Source: Cryptomeria japonica (Eukaryota > Streptophyta > Pinopsida > Cupressales > Cupressaceae). From it: a DNA stretch of 64,000 nt. The notes beneath the pieces are model-generated. The model saw only the letters and a program-made list of their open reading frames with translations. It ran no database searches and was not told the DNA's origin. How positions within the stretch are numbered: position 1 is the first letter of the stretch; each line of letters starts with the position of its first letter. Below, in pieces: positions 21,819-33,654 of this stretch. Location of the stretch: assembly GCF_030272615.1 (NCBI RefSeq), contig NC_081407.1, positions 439,917,213-439,981,212 on the forward strand. Reading direction: 5' to 3'. The position numbers and the translations under genes are program-made.

Positions 21819-24800
21819 CTAAGTCTCTATTGGTGGTGGTATGACTCCAAGCTGATCTCTGAGATATTCAAAAGTCTCCTTAGGCAAAGGTTTTGTGAAA
21901 ATATCTGCAAGCTGTTCTTTAGTATTCACATAAACCAGTTTTATCTCCTTTTCTTCAACTTTTTCCCTTAGAAAATCCAGTTTGATAGAAACATGTTTTG
22001 TTTTAGAATTTAATACCAAATTGTAATACCGGATTCTTAGATATATCAATTGCTACAGTGTTATCACAGTACATAGTAATGGGTTCCTTGCATTTTACCT
22101 TTATGTCTTTCAACATTTGCTTAAGCCATAATACCTGTGTATAGTGAGTTGTTGCTGCAACATATTCTAATTCTGCTATTGATAAAGATGTACAACTCTG
22201 TTTCTTACTCAACCAAGAAACTAATCTCTTTCCAAGAAATAATGCTCCCCCAGTGGTGCTTTTTCTATCATCTACATCTCCCGCCCAATTTGCATCTGTG
22301 TATGCACATAGGTCAAAATTTTCATCTTTAGGATACCATAATCCAAGATTTGTTGTGCCTTGTAAGTATTGGAAAATCCTTTTTACTGCTGATTCATGAT
22401 TTTCCCTAGGATTACTCTAAAATCTAGAAACAATACATATTGCATTCATAATATCAGGCCTGGTTTGTGTTAAATACAGTAAACCTCTTATCATAGATTT
22501 GTATCTAGTTGGATTAATAGGTGTAGATTCATTCCTTTGAGATAATTTGTCATTTGTAGTCATAGGTGTGCTTACCGGTTTAGAGTTCTCCATCCCAAAT
22601 TTCTTTAGTAATTCTTTCAAGTACTTGGATTGACTAAAAAATATACCTTTATCAGTCTGAGAAATCTGCAAACCTAAAAAGAATTTTATTTCTCCAATCA
22701 TAGATATTTCAAATTCTTGCTGCATTTCAAGAGAAAATTCCTTACATAGTCCATCTTCTCCTCCAAAGATTATATCATCAACAAATACTTCAATAATCAA
22801 GATGTCATCATTAGTTATTTTGTAGTATAAATTGCTATCTGCATTTCCTTTAGTAAAGCCAATCTTCAAAAGATACTTATCCAACCTTGCATACCAAGCT
22901 CTTGGGGCTTGTTTCAATCCATACAGAGCTTTTCTTAACCTGCAAACCATATCATTGTCATCTGTCAAAGAAAATCCATCAAGTTGTTCAATATATACTT
23001 CTTCTTCAAGATCTCCATTCAAAAATGCACATTTAATATCCATTTGGTAAACTTTGTAGTCCTTGTGAACTGCAAAGGACAAGAATAATCTAAATGCCTC
23101 AATTCTAGCTACTGGTGCAAAGGTTTCATTGTAATCAACTCCTTCTTTCTGAGAATATCCCTTACACACTAGTCTTGCTTTATTTCTGACAACCTTACCA
23201 TCTTCATTAAGTTTGTTTCTAAATACCCATTTAGTTCCAATTACATTTTTATCTTTAGGCCGGGGAACTAATGTCCAAGTATTATTTTTCTTAGTTTGTC
23301 CTAATTCTTCTTCCATAGCTTTAACCCAAAATTTATCTTCACATGCCTCATTGATAGATGATGGTTCAATTTGAGAAATATGACATACCTCTTCATTTGC
23401 CAATCTTCCTCTTGTCATAACTCCTTTAAATTTGTTTCCAATTATCTGATCTTCAGAATGATTCAATCTTACATACTGGGGTGTCTTAGTTTGTTGTTGT
23501 TCTTCAATTATTGTGGAATCTTCTAATGATACCGAGGTAACTGGATCTTCATTTTGTACCATGGATTCAATATAGGTTCATTTGTCACAATTTCTGTTGC
23601 CAGTTCAGAGTCTATATACCTTGAAGTTCCTCTGAATTGTTCATCAATCTTTACATTTATACTCTCAACAATTTTTTGCAATCTTTTATTAAAACATCTA
23701 TATGCCTTGCTCTTAGATGAATAACCAAGAAATATTCCTTCATCACTTCTAGGATCAAATTTGCCAATATACTCATGTCTTCTAATATAACATTTACTTC
23801 CAAAAATTCTGAAATACTTAAGAGTAGGAGTATTACCAAACCATAGTTCATGAGGGGTCTTACTGGTTTCACCTTTGATGTGAACTTTGTTGAATGTATA
23901 GACATCAGTGCCAACTACCTCTCTCCAATACACATGTGGTAGATTTGCTTCTGATAACATACTTCTAGCTGCATCCAAGATAGTTCTATTTTTCCTTTCA
24001 ACAACTCCATTCTGCTATGGTGTCTGAGGTGCTGATAACTCTCTTCTGATTCCATTTACTTCATAGAATGTATTAAAGTCCTTAGATGTGAATTCTCCTC
24101 CTTGATCTGATCTTAAACATTTGATTTTCTTACCAGTTTCATTTTCAACCATTGCTTTGAATAGTTTGAACTTCCCAAGTGCTTCTGATTTCTCTCTGAG
24201 AAAAGTAACCCAACACATTCTAGAATAAACATCAATAATTAGCATGAAATATCTATCACCTTGTAAGCTTCTAGTTCTAGCTGGACCACATAAATAAGTG
24301 TGAATTAAATCAAGAGCATTATTGGATTTTTCTGGAATACTTTTGAAACTAGCTCTAACTTGTTTTCCAAATTGACATTCCTTACAAATTGTATTATGAG
24401 GTTTTACAATTTTAGGTAGATCTCTAACTACCTTAGAAGTACTGATCTTTACCATGAAATCAAAGTTTACATGACATAGTCTCTTATGCCATAACCAACT
24501 TTCATCTATATGTGCAATTAAGCATGCCTTTTCACTGTTATTCAAATGAAAGATATTGCCTCTGGTCTGATTACCGGTTGCAATTTCCAAACCAGTTCTA
24601 TTCATGATTTTACATTTTCCATTTTTAAATTGTAACTAAAATCCCTTCTCAACTAATTGACCAACACTTAAAAGATTATTCTTTAATCCTTCAACATAGT
24701 AGACATTGTCAGTATTATGCTTACCATCAAGAGATATTGAACCCTTACCTTTGATTGAACAGGCTTTGTCATCTCCAAATCTTACTAAACCTCCATTGTA

Positions 24801-25985
24801 TTCTTGAAAGTTCAAGAATTTACCTTTGTCTCTAGTCATATGATGTGAGCATCCTAAGTCAATAATCCATTCATCCTTTGCTTCAACTTTAGTTACTAGG
24901 GTTTGTTCTACTGGTTGAGTAGTAGGTGTCGGTTGATCTTTTGTTATAGCACCAAAAACCCATCTGTTGTCTGTTAGATCCTCATTAGAATCATCAATCA
25001 CACCTTCATCAGCAATGTAACAAGATTTATCTTTGTTCTTTTTAAATCTATATCTCTGATATTCAGGATTAGGCTTGTATGTATTTCTAGCTTCTTCTCT
25101 TAGTCTAGCATGTCTATTAGGGCATCCTAAAGCCATATGACCAATCTTATTGCAGTTAAAGCATTTAAAGGGTGCTTTACCTTCATACTTACTTCCAATT
25201 GGACCTTTTGGCATTTTCCTTGCAAATAGTGCTTCAAGTTCTTCAAGCTCTTCATTCTCCTTTCTGGATTCTTCAAGTTCTCTTGCATAAAAGGTTCTCT
25301 AATCTGATTTGTCAAATGATGGAGCAGATGATGTTGGTGCTTTAAAGGCCAAATTAGTTTTTATAGTAGCAATAGGACCAAATTCCTCAATTTCAAAGGC
25401 TGAAAGTTTTCCAATCAATGTATCCCTAGTTAATGATGTATTAGACATTGTTCTCAACTCATTTATAGCAGTAACCTTCATTTTATATGCCGGTGGAAAA
25501 CCTCTAAAAATTTTTGAAACAATTTCATCCCCACTCAAGGTTCCTCCACAACATTTAATACCCAAAACAATTTCATTTACTCTTTCCATAAAAGCAGAAA
25601 TCCTTTCATCTTCTTCCATTTTCAAATGTTCATACTTGACTCAGAAGCTTTCAAGTTTTGCAATTTTGACTATGGAATCTCCTTCATTTAGTGTTTCCAA
25701 GTGATCCTAAATAGCTTTAGCAGTAGACCTATCTAATAATCCCATGATTTGTTGATCTTATAATGCACTCAAAAGTGCTTCTTATGCTTTGCAATCATTT
25801 TCTTCATCGTTAGCTAATGTAGTTGGAGCAGTCTGACTAGCTACAGTAGTAGTATAACCATTCTTAGTAAATTCCCAGATGTCTTTACCAATGCAATTAA
25901 GATGTGTCTCCATTCTGATCTTCCATATCCCATAGTTGGTTCCATCAAGTTTAGGACTATCCTTCCTGAAATAATTAGTAGACAT
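21819..25985 (-). pseudogene. Copia gag-pol polyprotein of element I (SIRE-like)
   Basis: The start at 25985 gives LDGTNYGIWKIRMETHL, typical of copia gag. In order: gag domain (25985-25320), CCHC knuckle CFNCNKIGHMALGC (about 25160), protease DLGCSHHM (about 24840; the usual DSG is DLG), GAG-pre-integrase (HKRLCHVNF, about 24500), integrase with LIHTYLCG (first Asp now Tyr), LRSDQGGEF and NGVVERKN (24330-23990), RT with [10 protein letters not shown] (about 22775), and RNase H with AYTDANWAGD and ADIFTKPL (22300-21880). Some eight stops, including TAG at 24636-24638, and a frameshift near 23540 disable it. The layout and motifs fit the SIRE/Maximus lineage; no separate envelope-like frame is seen. 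Confidence 0.9.
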
Positions 25986-26027
25986 TGGATCTCCTCAAGT
26001 TGTTAAACTTCTGCAATAGAGGACTAA

Positions 26028-26039
26028 GCTCTAATACCA
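26028..26039 (-). other. Primer binding site of element I, initiator tRNA-Met type
   Basis: Minus-strand TGGTATTAGAGC lies two bases from the 5' LTR and matches the initiator-Met consensus with one change (C to T). Confidence 0.85.
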
Positions 26040-26041
26040 AT

Positions 26042-27087
26042 TGTTAGGTCTCGGAGACAACTGAGAGTGGGGGGGTGAATCAGTTGTCTAATAAATTCAA
26101 ACAAAAACTTATTAACCAACTTAATGCTTAATATTGGTAAACCAGTTAAGTATGTTGGTAGACAGTGTTAACAGTAAATTGCTATATCGGTAAGGATTAA
26201 TGCATGAAACATAAACATAAAGTCATCCACAACACATGACACCAATATTTGTACATGGAAACCCTATAAGGGGAAAAACCATGGTGAGAAACCTTACCCA
26301 CAATCAGATGATACTACTACAGATATTAAGTGTACATAAATGGGGTCTACAATTGTAGAAAGGCCAATAGCCTAGAGCTCACTACTCAATCACAAAATGG
26401 GAGTCACACCGACTATAGTTGGATGGTTAAATCCAATAAGAAAGTACTACACAAAATAACATCTTCATATGCTGGATTCAGTACCAGTGTAATGCTGATA
26501 TGCTTTTACAAAAACCTAACTTCACCTTCAAATGATGTCTTCATGTATATCCCTACTTGATCTCGCATATACCTTCACTTAATTCTTTTTCGCATTCCAC
26601 ACTTGATCTTACAAATAAGATCTTACATTTATAGCATACCCTAAGACCAATTTTAGTAGGTCGGCTCTATAAGATATTATAATAAAACATTTTACAAACA
26701 ATATAATATCCGATGCAATAACCAATTGAACATGTTGGCTTAATGCATTTACAACAATAATAAATCATCTCCATAGCGTGCCATGCTAATCTGGAAAAGA
26801 TAAACCTGCCAGTGTAACCTTAGATAACCTGGATCTATTTGCCGGTAAAAGAAAATATGCAAATATGAATATACCAATGATTAATTCTTCAAAACAAAGT
26901 GTCCACATGATGTCTTTGACATTACCAAGTGTCTTCCATATCATTCCAGGTATCGGTGAATAGTATATCCTGCCGGTGAACCATATACCAGTAACTGTTG
27001 CACAGTTTACTTGCTTGCCAGTGAATGTTGCTGGATCTCCAAAGTAGGTGTTGACATCAATGACAAAACCATACCAAAATACCTACA
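26042..27087 (-). repeat. 5' LTR of element I
   Basis: 1,046 bp, direct repeat of 20388-21443. A minus-strand TATAAATG lies near 26624-26631. Followed on the right by target duplication CTTAC. Confidence 0.92.
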
Positions 27088-27092
27088 CTTAC

Positions 27093-28150
27093 CTGCCAGT
27101 TCAGTTAAAAGTGGAAAGGATCAGGAACTCAAAACCCCAGAGGTTTATGTTGGAACCACTATTACTCAAGAGCCTTCACAGGTAGATCCTTTTTATGTTA
27201 CTTTGTTAGTGAATAACCGGCTGATAAAAGCATGTATGATAGATTCAGGAGCTTTTGCTAATGTAATTCCCTATGGTGTTATGAAAGAACTAGGACTGTC
27301 AGTAACTACTGCATATGGAAAATGCTATGCTATGGATAACAGGGAAGTACATGTGATAGGTACAATGAGAGATGTTGAAGTAAAAATAGTAGCATTCCCT
27401 GAGGCAACTTACAAAATGGACGTTATTGTTACTAACACTAAACCCCATTATGGTATGTTGTTGTCCAGGCAGTGGGCAGCAGCAATAGGAGGAAATGTTC
27501 AATTGGATTTATCTTATGCTACCATCCCAATCAATGGGAATCAGGTCAAGTTGTACAAAGAACCACGTGCTCCTAGAGTAATTGAGAATGTAGATCCTAG
27601 TATGCTCAATTGTGTGATTGATGTGGATCTTGATAATTTTAGACTACAACCAATTTTTCCTCAGTTGAAGAATACTGACCCCATTGTGGTCGAATTAGAA
27701 TCACAACAGCATGGTTTATGGCAGATGTATTTTGATGGAGCTTGCTCCAAAGAAGGATCTAGAGCAGGGGTTCTTTTTGTATCCTCATCAGGTATACCTT
27801 TTAAGTATTCTTTCTTATTGGCTTTCCAGTGCACAAATAATACTGCAGAGTATGAAGCCTTGTTATTGGGGCTTGAGGTTGCAAAAAGGCATGGAATCTA
27901 GCTGCTGAAAGTTTTAGGGGATTCATAATTGGTTGTCTCTTAGGTAAGATAAAAATATGCATCCAAAAATGATAGATTAAAGAGATATAAACATGGAGTT
28001 TGGGATGTCATTGAGCATTTTAGTGCATTTTCTATTAATTGGATAGAGAGATCAAAGAATATTATGGCATACTTTCTAGCTAATGTTGCATTGAAAAATG
28101 GTGATGCAACACTAACTGACATCTCCACGGTGGAAATAAAATCTAGGCCT
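27093..28150 (+). pseudogene. Element H pol, first part: protease and archaeal-type RNase H
   Basis: The frame continues H gag-pol after the nested element. The aspartic protease has MIDSGAFANVIP at about 27237-27272. From about 27711 an RNase H domain follows: YFDGACSKEG (first Asp, about 27734), NNTAEYEALLLGLEVA (Glu, about 27848), then LGDS-LVVS (second Asp, about 27920) after a stop at 27899. The last motif, R.KNIMAYFLAN (about 28050), has Tyr where Asp is expected. The DGA...TAEYEAL...GDS pattern is the archaeal/plant RNase H type (aRNH) known from Tat elements. Its place before RT, not after it, is unusual. Stops at 27899, 27926 and 27941 are point changes. Confidence 0.8.
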
Positions 28151-29953
28151 GCCATCCCTAATAATGTGTATAATTGGCAAGTTTTTGCTGATGATGAAGA
28201 TATTCTTAGGTTCATTCAATGTGTTGATAATTATGACAGATAGAAGATTGAGTGCAATGCATTGGTGGAGGTGGTTGACAATAAGGAAACAGTGTTTGGA
28301 AATGACTTGGTCCAGTTGGAAACAAATGAGATACCTAAAGGGTTGGTAGAGCTAGAGAGCATGTTCAGTTACAATGACAGTCACTTACATCAGCAGTCTA
28401 CCACCAAGTTAGAAGAATTGGAGGAGGTAAACCTGGGGACTGAATCATCCCCTAAGTTAGTATGCATTGGGAAGAAATTACCCCATAATGTCAGAATTAA
28501 TCTTATCAATTTATTGAAAAGATATAAACATGTTTTTTCTTGGTCTTATGAAGACCTAAAGGCATATAGACAAGACCTTTTTCAGCATGAAGTTCCTTTA
28601 CTTCCAGATGCTAAGCCTTTTAGACACAAGTAGAGACCTATTAACCCCCTATTAGAAACTAAGATGCAGCAAGAATTGACTAAGTTAAGAGAAGGGGGGA
28701 TTCTTAAACCTATAAGACATTCTTCATGGGTCTCCAATTTGGTCCCAGTGAGAAAGAAAAATGGAGACATTAGATTGTGTGTGGATTTTAGAAATTTGAA
28801 TGTTGCTTCTTTAAAAGACAATTATTCTTCCCCCAATATGGAAGCTATGCTGCAGAGAGTAACAGGTTGTGATCTTTTGTCCATGATGGATGGTTTTTCA
28901 GGATACAATCAAGTGTTAGTGAGGGAATCTAAACAGTTCAAAACTACTTTCACTACTCCATGGAGAACATATGTTGATGTAAGAATGCCATTTGGATTAA
29001 AAAATGCTGGAGCTACATTTCAAAGAGCTATGGAAGTAGCCTTCAAAGAATTCATCAATATCATCATGGTGGTTTATCAAGATGATCTAACTTGCTTCTC
29101 TAAAAGAGCCGATGACCACTGTGGACATTTGGAAAAGGTGTTCAATAAGGCTTTGGAATTTGGTGTGTCATTAAATCCCAAGAAGTGTCATTTTGGGGTC
29201 ACCGAAGGAAAATTATTGGGGCATATTGTTTCCAAGGAAGGGGTAAGAATAGACCCTGAAAGAATTGAAGCAATAAACAAAGTGCCTGAACCAAAGAATG
29301 TTAAAGGTATTCAATCCTTTTTAGGCAAGGTCAACTTTGTTAGAAGATTCATTGCAAACTTTGCAGAGATAGTGAAACCCATTGTCAAGTTGCTCAAGAA
29401 GGATACCAAGTTTTGTTGGGATCAAGAAGCCTCAAAGGCTTTTGTTGAAATTAAAAAAGCCATTCAGGAAGCACCAGTGCTGAAATCTCTTGATTACAGT
29501 AAGCCCTTTTCTCTATTTTCTTTTGCTTCATACCATATAGTAGTTGCATTGTTGTTACAAAATGATAATGAGGGATATGAACATCCCATAGCCTTTTATA
29601 GCAAGTCTTTGCAAGCAGCTGAATTAAAGTATGAAACCATGGAGAAACAGGCTTATGCTTTGGTTGAAGTTGTTAAGGCTTTCAGGCCATACCTTGTGAA
29701 TGCAAAAATCACTGCTTATGTCCCACATGCTGCAGTCAAGGATATTTTATCCCAATCTGAGGTTATAGGAAAAAGGTGTAGATGGATCAACAGAATCCAA
29801 GAATTTGACTTGGAAATAAAGATCACCAAATTGGTGAGAGACTTAGGTCTGGCCAAGCTCATGACTGAATCTAATCTTTTGAATGTTGAGATACATAATG
29901 TTGAAATCAAAAGTACTACAGTCACTAGTATTGAAAGGCAACCTTGGTATTAA
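28151..29953 (+). pseudogene. Element H pol, middle part: reverse transcriptase and degenerate RNase H
   Basis: After a linker, RT begins near 28490 (LLKRYKHVFSWSYEDL). It has one TAG at 28631 and then a long open stretch, 28664-29953. Motifs: LREGGILKPIRHSSWVSNLV, VDFRNLN, MPFGLKNAGATFQRAM, and the catalytic box VVYQDDLT at about 29070. The connected RNase H (29500-29710) reads PFSLFSFASYHIVVALLLQ, so the first catalytic Asp (usually YTDAS) is gone, while MEKQAYALV keeps the Glu region. Loss of this site alongside a second RNase H upstream fits the dual RNase H model of Tat-type elements. The stop at 29951 lies between RNase H and integrase. Confidence 0.87.
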
Positions 29954-31202
29954 GAGATAGTCCAATTTTTAAGAGATGCTACATTTTCAGAAGGAATGAC
30001 ACATAATCAAAGAAGAACTCTAAAACTCAAGTCACAAAAATATGTTCTCATTGAAGGTGATCTATTTTGGAGAAAAAGAGATGGAGAATTGCTAATGTGT
30101 TTGGATGAGTTCTAGGCTAAAAGGGTGTTGATTGAAATGCATAATGGAGTATGTGGAGGCCATTACTCTGCTAAGACAATTGTTGGTAAGATAATCCAAG
30201 CCGGGTACTATTGGCTTACCTTATTCAAGGATGCTCATGAACATGTCAGGAAATGTGACCCATGTCAAAAATTTTCATCAAAATTGAAGTATGAAGGAGC
30301 TTTACCCCTAAATCCAGTCACAGTGGAAGCCCCTTTTGTCCAATGGGGCATTGATTTTATTGGAGAGATTTTTTGAGAGATCAAGAAGAGGTCATAGATG
30401 GATCATAGTAGGCACTGATTATTTTACTAAATGGATTGAAGCTATTCCCACAAGAAGAGCTACAAGTAAAGTTGTCATTGACTTCCTGATGGATAATGTT
30501 ATAACTAGATTTGGAATACCTGCAAAATTAGTAATGGACAATGCCATGAGTTTCAGGTCAGAAGAGTTTGTTGGATTTTGCACCAGTCATGGAATAATCA
30601 TGTCTTACTCTTCACCTTATCATCCTTAGGGAAATGCACAAGCTAAATCTAGTAATAAAAGCCTCTCTAACATCATCAAGAAAATCTTGGAAGAGAACAA
30701 GAGGTCTTGGGATCAAAAGTTGAAATTAGCCTTGTGGGTTGACAGAGTAATAGTCAAGAAGGCCATTGGAATGTCACCTTTTGAACTGGTTTATGGTACA
30801 CAAGCTAGACTGCTAGTAAACAATCTTCTTCTAGTTTATAAATTCTTGTAAGTTGAAGACATGGAGCTATCTGAACCTATGGAAAACCAAATGATCCAAA
30901 TAGTGGAAGTGGAAGAGATCAGAACTCTAGCTCATAAGAGAAATCTGAAGATCCAATTGCAGTCCAAATACCTTTTTGATAAAAGGACATCATTAAGGAA
31001 GTTCCAAATTGATGATATTGTTCTTTAGTGGAATGCAAGAGGATAGGACAAAGGAAAACATAAGAAATTTGAATCATTATGGATTGGCCCTTTTGTGGTT
31101 TGTGATTTAAATGGAAAGGATTCTTATTTTATGAAAAATATGAATGATGAAGTACAGAAATTTCGAGTGCATGGACAATTCTTGAAACATTATTTCTCTT
31201 GA
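29954..31202 (+). pseudogene. Element H pol, last part: integrase
   Basis: The zinc-binding region reads HNGVCGGHYS...CDPCQKF (30135-30280). The core has WGIDFIGEI (first Asp, about 30345), a frameshift in a T run near 30370, then LVMDNAMSFRSEEF (second Asp, about 30535). The third position reads GNAQAKSSNKSL, with Lys where Glu is expected. The C-terminal region runs to IGPFVVCDLNGKDSYF and ends at TGA 31200-31202. Further stops are at 30114, 30627, 30849 and 31026. Integrase inserts element cDNA in the nucleus; this copy lacks the catalytic Glu. Confidence 0.87.
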
Positions 31203-31348
31203 AGTCCATGCATAGTAGGTCCTTTGTTTGTATATATTTTGTTTGCTTCCTGTTGTTTTTGTTTGGGCCTATGTTTTGGTCTATTTCTCTAGAGTTTCCT
31301 GAGTTTCTTGTGTTGACCTTGCGATCAACCATCCCCAGTCAAAGCCGT
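31203..31348 (+). other. Spacer between pol and the 3' LTR of element H
   Basis: 146 bp without a frame. No convincing polypurine tract precedes the LTR start at 31349; the last bases are CCCCAGTCAAAGCCGT. The plus-strand primer may have decayed or be non-standard. Confidence 0.55.
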
Positions 31349-33654
31349 TGTTATCACTGTTTAAGAAATGGGTTTTCTTTTCCCATGATTGGCTAAGTTT
31401 TTGAAATTTTGAGTCAGGTATGCTATTAATTGCTTCAAATCTATGTTAGGTCTTTAAGGGTTAAGGGTTTTTAGTTTTTAATCGCTCAAATGTTTGATCA
31501 AAACCCTCTGGCTTCTATTCCTACGTTACTTTATTCACTTAAGTAATGGGTCTTGGGGTCATGTGAAGTGTCCCCCCTTGTTATTTGCCTAGGCGATCAT
31601 TAAATAATTGTAAAAATTTACACCTTATGCCTTTTTCCTTCTAATGTTGATGGGTCCAATAAGCGTTGTGCAACTTTCAGATGAATCTACGACTTTCGCT
31701 ATTTCGTTAGGCGAAGTTGCAGGTGTGTTATGCTCTATGAAATAGTGAAGGAAAAAACATGTTCAACTGCGTGCATTGGATCTAGTTTAACGAGACTCCA
31801 TCTTGCTTTAGATCTAATGGCTAGCATTGATTCGTAGCTGAAATAAGTGAGTAAATTACCTTTCACAAAATGGTGAAAAGGTTTGGTGAGACCCAGCGGT
31901 GAAGACTTTTCCATGGCTAAAAAGCGATCAAGTTTAAAAGAAATTGATGGCTTGCATTGTTTCGTGGCTGACAGATGCTCACATGTTATGCTCTATGAAA
32001 TAGCGAAAGGTTTTTTGGGCCCGGGCAAAAGAGGTTCATAAGAGGCATAACAAATGTGCAGGTCCTCAAGATCTAATAGTAAGCACAGTTTCACGAAAGG
32101 AAAATGCTCGAAAGATAGCTTTTGCAAAACAACAAAATGACATGGCATTCCAAGTAAGTAGTCCAGCTGGTTGAGATGGCAAGTGAGACAATGACATGTG
32201 GCCAAAAATCAAAGTGGTCAGCGAATTGGATTTGAGGACTGACGGGTGGGTCCAAGAAGATGAGTCATCCTGCAGGATAAGAAATGACCTGGCAGATACA
32301 GGTGGCAAGGATGAGGTGGATCCTGTTGATTTCTTTCAGTGAATAAAAAGTTGACATGTCAGTTCGGGAATGACTACACACCAGGTGGATGAAGCTGAGT
32401 CAGACGACCCACGTCTACCAAATTCAAGTAGGTTGTTAAGCATCAAGCAAGTTTGATATAATCTAATGGTTCACATGAGTTCGTGAAGGTAAGATGCTAG
32501 TGTTTTAAGGTCTACAAAATGGCGAAAGAGCTAGTGGGCCGAAAGATCAGACAAGGCATAAAGGTAAAAGATGATCAACTCTATTTTGATCCAAGGGTTC
32601 TCATTGTTTCATGGCTGCAAATCAACTGAGGATTAAGGCCTATGAAACGGTGAAAGAGAAAGAGAGGTTCTTCCCAGCATGATGTTGAATGACAGCTGTT
32701 ACTTCTTGTAAAGCTTGATGGTGATGTTTCGAATGACACGTAGTTTCAAAAGGTAATTAAGGGCCCGCCAAGGTGTAACTGGTGGTTATGTAGGAAGTAA
32801 TACACGTGGTTGACTCTAAACTAAACCCAAAGAGTTTTCTAGGGCTAATGGCTGAGTGCCATGTGGCATTTGTTAACTGGTGAATAAGCGCGGTAAGCGA
32901 TGTCTGGATAAAAGTCTCACTTAAAAGATGGTCATCTCAAGATTGATCCAACACTTCTCATTGTTTCGTGGCCCGAAGATGGAAGTGGATTAACCCTTGC
33001 AAAATAGCAAAAAACTGTTAGCCATCAAGATGAGGCAGGGTTAGTGAAAAAGTTGATGGTCCCGGTAGGAGTTAAAGGTCAGGCGGTTAGAATTCCATCT
33101 AATGCTTGGTGTAGCTTCGCAAAAGGAAAATGCTCGGGGGATAAAGCTTGCGAAATGGTGAAAAAGAGGTAGGGCCTGATGCAAAGGCAAAGAGGTTAAA
33201 ATATTGTAAAGACCGATCAAGTCTCATCTGATCGGACGACTGGCGTGATTTCGTTTGGTGAAATTGCTAGGATGTTATGCTTTGTGAAATGGTGAAAGAG
33301 CGAAAAGAAAATATACAGGCATGTTATGACCCATTGGAACGAAATTTTCAAATTCTTCTATGAATTCAATTATGAAAGGACGGCCGGAGCATTCGGTATC
33401 AATGTCACAGTTAAGAGCCCGACTACCATATATGATCTCGCATCAATTGAATGAAGGCATCATTTTGAAAAATTGTTACAGAGAAGCGGTTGTAGAGAAA
33501 ATTTCTTCGGTTGTAGAGCAAATTTCTTCAAGCCAAAAATAGGTTCTCTTGTACTCTTGCTTGGCAATTACTTAAAAGTGTGTTTTAATTGGGGTTTTGA
33601 TTTGTTACAGGATAGTTGGGGGTAGTAATTAAATTGCTTGCATAGTTTTTTAAG

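Larger units (their letters stand above)
20388..27087 (-). mobile_element. Element I: SIRE-like Ty1/copia element nested in element H
   Basis: LTRs at 20388-21443 and 26042-27087 begin TGTTAGGTCT and end in CTACA or CAACA (plus-strand reading). The flanking five-base sites CTTAC (20383-20387 and 27088-27092) match perfectly. Removing 6,705 bases (element plus one site) restores the H gag-pol order without changing frame. The element is complete: primer site, gag-pol polyprotein and polypurine tract on the minus strand. LTRs are very similar by eye, so it is much younger than H. Confidence 0.93.
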
